Assembly: GCF_024753215.1 (NCBI RefSeq)
Contig: NZ_JANUGV010000005.1
Location: forward strand, 62,001-126,000
Direction of reading: 5' to 3'
Source of the DNA: Massilia solisilvae
GTDB taxonomy: Bacteria > Pseudomonadota > Gammaproteobacteria > Burkholderiales > Burkholderiaceae_D
Length of the DNA stretch: 64,000 bases
Numbering within the stretch: the stretch's first letter is position 1; the number at the start of each line of letters is the position of its first letter. Below are positions 60,754-64,000 of this stretch, in pieces. A program made the translations under genes and the position numbers. Under the pieces are notes generated by a model. That model saw only the letters and a program-made list of their open reading frames with translations. It did not search any database and had not been told where the DNA came from.

Positions 60754-62742
60754 TCAGTCCTGCGCGGCCGCTGGTTTTTGCGCTTCAGCCGCTTGGGGGG
60801 CGGGCCATAAGGTCGTCGCCGCGGCGTACAACGCCTCGGCGCGCTGCCTGATCGTTCCTTCGTCCCAGGCACTGGCCGTCAACATTGCCCTGTTCAGGTG
60901 GAGGTTGGTATTGGTCAGGAATAGCTTGTGCTTGACGTCGAATTTGTAATTCTTCGCGGCGCGGTTTGTCCCGTAATGCAGCAGCGTCAGGTTGCCGATC
61001 GTCGGGATCGCTGCCTCGCGGTTTTGCAGCGCGATTTGCCTCGGGGTGCGGGCTTCCGGATGGAGGTAGCCTGATCTTATGTCCGCCAATTCGTCGTCGC
61101 TTGCAAAACTTCCGTCGGCGAGCGGCCAATGTTCGGACCAGCTCTGCGGCAGCATGTGGTCGATGTCCAGGCTGCCTGCCGACACAAAGACCGGTTCTTC
61201 GGAGCGTTCGGTGCGCAGGGCATTTTCGAGTTCGACCAGAATCGACCGGGTTTTTGGCGCGTCGAGGCAGCCCGGGTAGAGCGCGTTATTCAGGAAGCCG
61301 TGCCTGAATTCCTCGTCCCGCGGCCAACGGGTTGCCGTGCCACCGAACTCCTCCAGCGTCGTCCGCAGGCTTTCCGGAGTCAATGGCGCGCCCTTCAGGT
61401 TTTTCAGCACCTGGAGGAATATCTTGTTGTAGTTCTTGTTCGTCAGCCCGCACACCGCGCGCCGTACGAGATAGGATCCAAGAATGGAAAACATGGCGTC
61501 CTGACTCGCCTCGTCATAACCGGAGCGGGCGATTGCGATCGCAAGCACGTAGGTGGTGCTTGCGTCCCACTCCTTGAAACGCTTGCCATAACGGCCGATC
61601 GGCGTCCTGGCGTCGCCATCGAGCAGCGCCTGATAATGGTCGGCATAAGCCGACAGCGTCTTTAACTGATCCGCCGCTGTCAGCTTGCTGGCGACGGCGA
61701 ACCGCTGGTATTCCGCGTAAATGCGGCCCTGGTCTACCTCATCCCTGAGCTCGGCCTGCAACACGGTTTGCACGAACCATTCCACTCGCGGGCGATTGAG
61801 ACGGCCCCGGCGTTCGGTCGCCTTCCATGAGTCATCCTCATACCGGTTCCACAGCGTTTCGTAGAGCTGGTCCGCGGCGGCGCCCTCGGCTTCGGCTCGC
61901 AGGAACACGTAGTTACGGATCAGGTCCGTGGCGGTCAGTTCGACGCCATGGCCGTTCAGGGTCTCGAAAATCACCTGGGCGTCGTCTTGCTCGTCCAGCG
62001 TGATCGAAATGACGACCAGGTCTTCCAGCAAGGCCTCGACCAGGGCCTCGGCTGCCGAGATGTCACTAGCGCCATTTGCCTTCAGCCAGGCCGTCATCTC
62101 GGTCGCGAAAAACCAGATCGCCGCCAGTGCCGGCGGGTGGTTGATCCCGATTTTCTTGAGCTGCCCCTGCTGGGTAAAGTGATTGGGAAAGTCTCGCCTC
62201 AGGTCGCCCAGCGAGCTTGCCACGATGGCGCGGCGGTAGGCGGCGCGATCATAAAATGTCGGCCATACCTTGAATGGCTCGATCTCCTTGTCGCGCATGT
62301 TGCGCAGGTCGGAATTCCTCAGGCAAGCCTCGACCGGAGGAAGCAGGTTCGTATGGTCGAGGTTTCTCAGCACAATGGCCAGTGCGGCCAGCGTGAACTG
62401 CAAGGTCGTAATCCGCTGTTGGCCATCGATGATGTGCGCTTTTTCCACGCCGATCAGCTTTTTGCGCTCCTGGGGCTCCAGCACCACCGCGCCCATGAAG
62501 TGTGGCGTGGGTTCGAGCTGCTCCAGTCTTGCTTCGGCTTTTTGCTGGATGTCCCACCATAGCCGCGCCCATTGGTCCTTCAGGCTCCACACATAGGCTC
62601 GCTGGTAGAAAGGGACACAATATTGCCGTTCAGGCCTGAACAGCTGATGGACTGAGGTGCGCTCCGAATCCACGGTTTCTCCTTCAGGATATTCTTTTTT
62701 TATTTGGACCAGATCGCGGTGCCAATCCCCAGATTTTATCAT
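60754..62742 (-). CDS. GmrSD-type DUF262/DUF1524 nuclease (defence)
   Basis: 662 residues. The N-terminal DUF262 domain (ParB-like NTPase) shows YCVPFYQRAYVW (residues 41-52) and IIDGQQRITTLQ (DGQQR 106-110); the C-terminal DUF1524 HNH-type nuclease shows DIDHMLPQSW near 524 and IGNLTLLHYGTNRAAKNYKF near 580. Fused proteins of this type act as type IV restriction systems against modified phage DNA. The gene is a single cistron with no other defence gene beside it. No good ribosome site precedes the ATG at 62742, and there is no obvious downstream alternative. Confidence 0.85.
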   Translation of the reverse strand: MIKSGDWHRDLVQIKKEYPEGETVDSERTSVHQLFRPERQYCVPFYQRAYVWSLKDQWARLWWDIQQKAEARLEQLEPTPHFMGAVVLEPQERKKLIGVEKAHIIDGQQRITTLQFTLAALAIVLRNLDHTNLLPPVEACLRNSDLRNMRDKEIEPFKVWPTFYDRAAYRRAIVASSLGDLRRDFPNHFTQQGQLKKIGINHPPALAAIWFFATEMTAWLKANGASDISAAEALVEALLEDLVVISITLDEQDDAQVIFETLNGHGVELTATDLIRNYVFLRAEAEGAAADQLYETLWNRYEDDSWKATERRGRLNRPRVEWFVQTVLQAELRDEVDQGRIYAEYQRFAVASKLTAADQLKTLSAYADHYQALLDGDARTPIGRYGKRFKEWDASTTYVLAIAIARSGYDEASQDAMFSILGSYLVRRAVCGLTNKNYNKIFLQVLKNLKGAPLTPESLRTTLEEFGGTATRWPRDEEFRHGFLNNALYPGCLDAPKTRSILVELENALRTERSEEPVFVSAGSLDIDHMLPQSWSEHWPLADGSFASDDELADIRSGYLHPEARTPRQIALQNREAAIPTIGNLTLLHYGTNRAAKNYKFDVKHKLFLTNTNLHLNRAMLTASAWDEGTIRQRAEALYAAATTLWPAPQAAEAQKPAAAQD

Positions 62743-62794
62743 CGGGGAAACTTCGAATTTGACGGCTACGCCCGCCTTTATCGGGTGAGCAGCA

Positions 62795-63601
62795 TTACGG
62801 CAGCAGGATCGACAGCTCCTGCGCGCCCTTCTGCAGCACCGGCAGGAACTGATCGAGCATCTTGCGGTTCGACACCCGCGCCGCGTGCGCGCCGACGTTG
62901 AGCGCCGCCAGCACATTGCCGCTGGCGCCGCGCACCGGCACGGCGATCGAACGCAGGCCGACTTCGAGCTCTTCCTCGACCATTGCGTAGCCCTGTTCGC
63001 GCACCCCGGCCAGGATCTCGCGCAGGCGCGCCTGCGACACCACCGTGCGGTCGGTCATCGCCTTGAGCGGCACGCGCTCGAAGTAGGCGTCCAGCTGCTC
63101 GGGCGGCAGGTGTGCCAGCAGCACGCGGCCCAGCGAGGTGCAGTAGGCCGGCAGCCGGCTGCCGGTGGTGAGCGAAACCGACATGATGCGCGAGGCCGCC
63201 GAACGCCCCACATACAGCACCTCGTCGTCCTGCAGCACGGCGAGCGAACACGATTCGCTGAGCGTGCGGCTGACCTGGTTCAGGTAGGGGTGGGCCGAGA
63301 CCGTGAGCGGCGTCGAGGACAGGTAGGAGTAGCCGAGCGTGAGCACCTTGGGCTTGAGCGCGTAGTGATTGCCGTCCACCTCGGCGTAGCCAAGTTCCAT
63401 CAAGGTATGCAGGCAGCGCCGCACCGAAGCGCGCGGAATGCCCGTGCGGTGGCTGATTTGCGCCATCGTCAGGCTGCGGCGCTGGTCGCTGAAGGCCTGC
63501 AGCACCGCCAGCCCGCGCGCCAGCGAGGTCATGAAGTTGGGGTCGTTGTGCGGCTGCTCGTCCTCGGCCTTGCCGTCGGTACTGGGATCTGCGCTGTTCA
63601 T
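62795..63601 (-). CDS. IclR family regulator, PcaR/PobR-like
   Basis: 268 residues: winged HTH at about 24-85 (SLARGLAVLQAFSDQRRSLTMAQ to GIPRASVRRCLHTLMELGY, ends given) and IclR effector domain with SCSLAVLQDDEVLYVGR, SLTTGSRLPAYCTSLGRVLLAHL and LRSIAVPVRGASGNVLAALNV. The sequence style is that of beta-ketoadipate regulators that bind protocatechuate or beta-ketoadipate. The ATG at 63601 follows GAGGAGAAT. It is divergent from a CoA-transferase gene with two operators between them. Confidence 0.87.
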   Translation of the reverse strand: MNSADPSTDGKAEDEQPHNDPNFMTSLARGLAVLQAFSDQRRSLTMAQISHRTGIPRASVRRCLHTLMELGYAEVDGNHYALKPKVLTLGYSYLSSTPLTVSAHPYLNQVSRTLSESCSLAVLQDDEVLYVGRSAASRIMSVSLTTGSRLPAYCTSLGRVLLAHLPPEQLDAYFERVPLKAMTDRTVVSQARLREILAGVREQGYAMVEEELEVGLRSIAVPVRGASGNVLAALNVGAHAARVSNRKMLDQFLPVLQKGAQELSILLP

Positions 63602-63632
63602 ATTCTCCTCAGGAATCAAACTGTCAAATTGC

Positions 63633-63647
63633 GTTCGACAATCGAAC
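63633..63647. promoter_or_regulatory. IclR-type operator 1
   Basis: GTTCG-ACAAT-CGAAC, a perfect 5-5-5 palindrome extending outward as TTG and CAA, 32 bases upstream of the iclR start. It resembles known PcaR/PobR-type sites. Confidence 0.65.
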
Positions 63648-63708
63648 ACAATTTGTTGCGTCCGTCTTGACGCTTCAATCGTGCGGCTTCTAAACTTTGG
63701 CACAAATG

Positions 63709-63723
63709 GTTCTGCGATCGAAC
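63709..63723. promoter_or_regulatory. IclR-type operator 2
   Basis: GTTCT-GCGAT-CGAAC has the same 5-5-5 spacing with one mismatch, 76 bases from operator 1 and 80 bases before the CoA-transferase start. Confidence 0.6.
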
Positions 63724-63802
63724 AATAGTGCGATCACCGAACAGTGTCAACAGACGTCCCGCCCCACAGCATGACTGCGCGCCGCGGGGCCGGAGGTCCC
63801 CA

Positions 63803-64000
63803 GTGATTAACAAGCTTTCCCCGTCGCTCGAAGCGGCGGTCGCCGGCGTGCATGACGGCGCCACCGTGCTGATCGGCGGTTTCGGCACCGCCGGCCAGCC
63901 GGCCGAGCTCATCGACGCCCTGATCGCCCAGGGCGCGCGCGATCTCACCATCGTCAACAACAACGCCGGCAACGGCGAGACGGGCCTGGCCGCGCTGCTC
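63803..64000 (+). CDS. 3-oxoacid CoA-transferase subunit A, 3' end beyond window
   Basis: The first 66 residues of a class I CoA-transferase alpha subunit: VHDGATVLIGGFGTAGQPAELIDALI contains the conserved GGFGxxGxP motif, followed by DLTIVNNNAGNGETGLAALL. Such subunits (PcaI, ScoA) pair with a beta subunit to move CoA from succinyl-CoA to 3-oxoadipate or acetoacetate. GTG start with GGAGG seven bases upstream. The divergent PcaR-like regulator favours 3-oxoadipate (PcaI). The rest of the gene lies outside. Confidence 0.87.
   Translation, partial: MINKLSPSLEAAVAGVHDGATVLIGGFGTAGQPAELIDALIAQGARDLTIVNNNAGNGETGLAALL

Overview
The window is about 64 kb of high-GC DNA with dense gene packing, short Shine-Dalgarno leaders and no tRNA, rRNA, CRISPR array or insertion sequence that I can find. 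Gene content (PHB depolymerase with a CopG-type neighbour, Kup, EttA, RarD, MHS transporters, gentisate and meta-cleavage genes, IclR/PcaR-type control) fits a soil betaproteobacterium. I infer Oxalobacteraceae (Massilia/Duganella-like), but from gene style only, not from a marker gene.

Region 1 (1-14,400) is mostly housekeeping or hypothetical: a cut-off DUF29 gene, PHB depolymerase plus ribbon-helix-helix regulator, a thioesterase/DUF1289/metallo-hydrolase operon, nitronate monooxygenase, hypoxanthine phosphoribosyltransferase, aminopeptidase P, MgtC, DUF924, a Rossmann protein, a MAPEG protein, a small molybdopterin-type protein, AlkB, an outer-membrane barrel and a large serine hydrolase. 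Region 2 (14,470-19,346) has a REP-associated tyrosine transposase with a GTAG-tagged hairpin at its door. A four-gene extracytoplasmic electron-transfer cassette follows: PepSY protein, DUF2271 protein carrying an ApbE-type flavinylation motif, PepSY-TM/flavodoxin/reductase fusion, and ApbE.

Region 3 (19,396-50,916) is a large aromatic-catabolism island with three ring-cleavage routes. (a) A 3-hydroxybenzoate/gentisate operon with a divergent LysR regulator. (b) A second gentisate-dioxygenase-like module with a fumarylacetoacetate-hydrolase-family partner, a 4,5-dihydroxyphthalate-decarboxylase-like protein and a Rieske reductase. (c) A meta-cleavage route scattered over three places: an HsaA-like flavin monooxygenase, HsaC/BphC-like extradiol dioxygenase and HsaD/BphD-like hydrolase at 46.9-50.0 kb; the hydratase, acetaldehyde dehydrogenase and aldolase at 31.1-33.9 kb; and a flavin reductase fused to an IclR-type sensor domain at 25.1 kb. 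A Rieske oxygenase, SDR, acyl-CoA dehydrogenase and class III CoA-transferase share the 26.5-33.9 kb operon. Between these lies a block of poorly understood envelope genes (porin, two DoxX-like membrane proteins, a Tat-type PrpD homologue, an orphan DctP protein, an anchored NTF2-like protein) and an MHS transporter. A 17-bp motif, TTCTAGAA-N6-TTC, occurs at three promoters of the island, and a TetR gene sits next to one of them, which suggests one regulon.

Region 4 (50,940-62,742) returns to general genes: EttA, RarD, two divergent lipoproteins (a PQQ-type propeller and a monohaem HzsA-like protein), Kup, an FKBP lipoprotein, cytochrome b561 and a stand-alone GmrSD-type DUF262/DUF1524 nuclease. 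Region 5 (62,795-64,000) is an IclR/PcaR-type regulator divergent from the start of a 3-oxoacid CoA-transferase subunit A gene, with two matching palindromic operators between them; this looks like the edge of a beta-ketoadipate (pca) locus.
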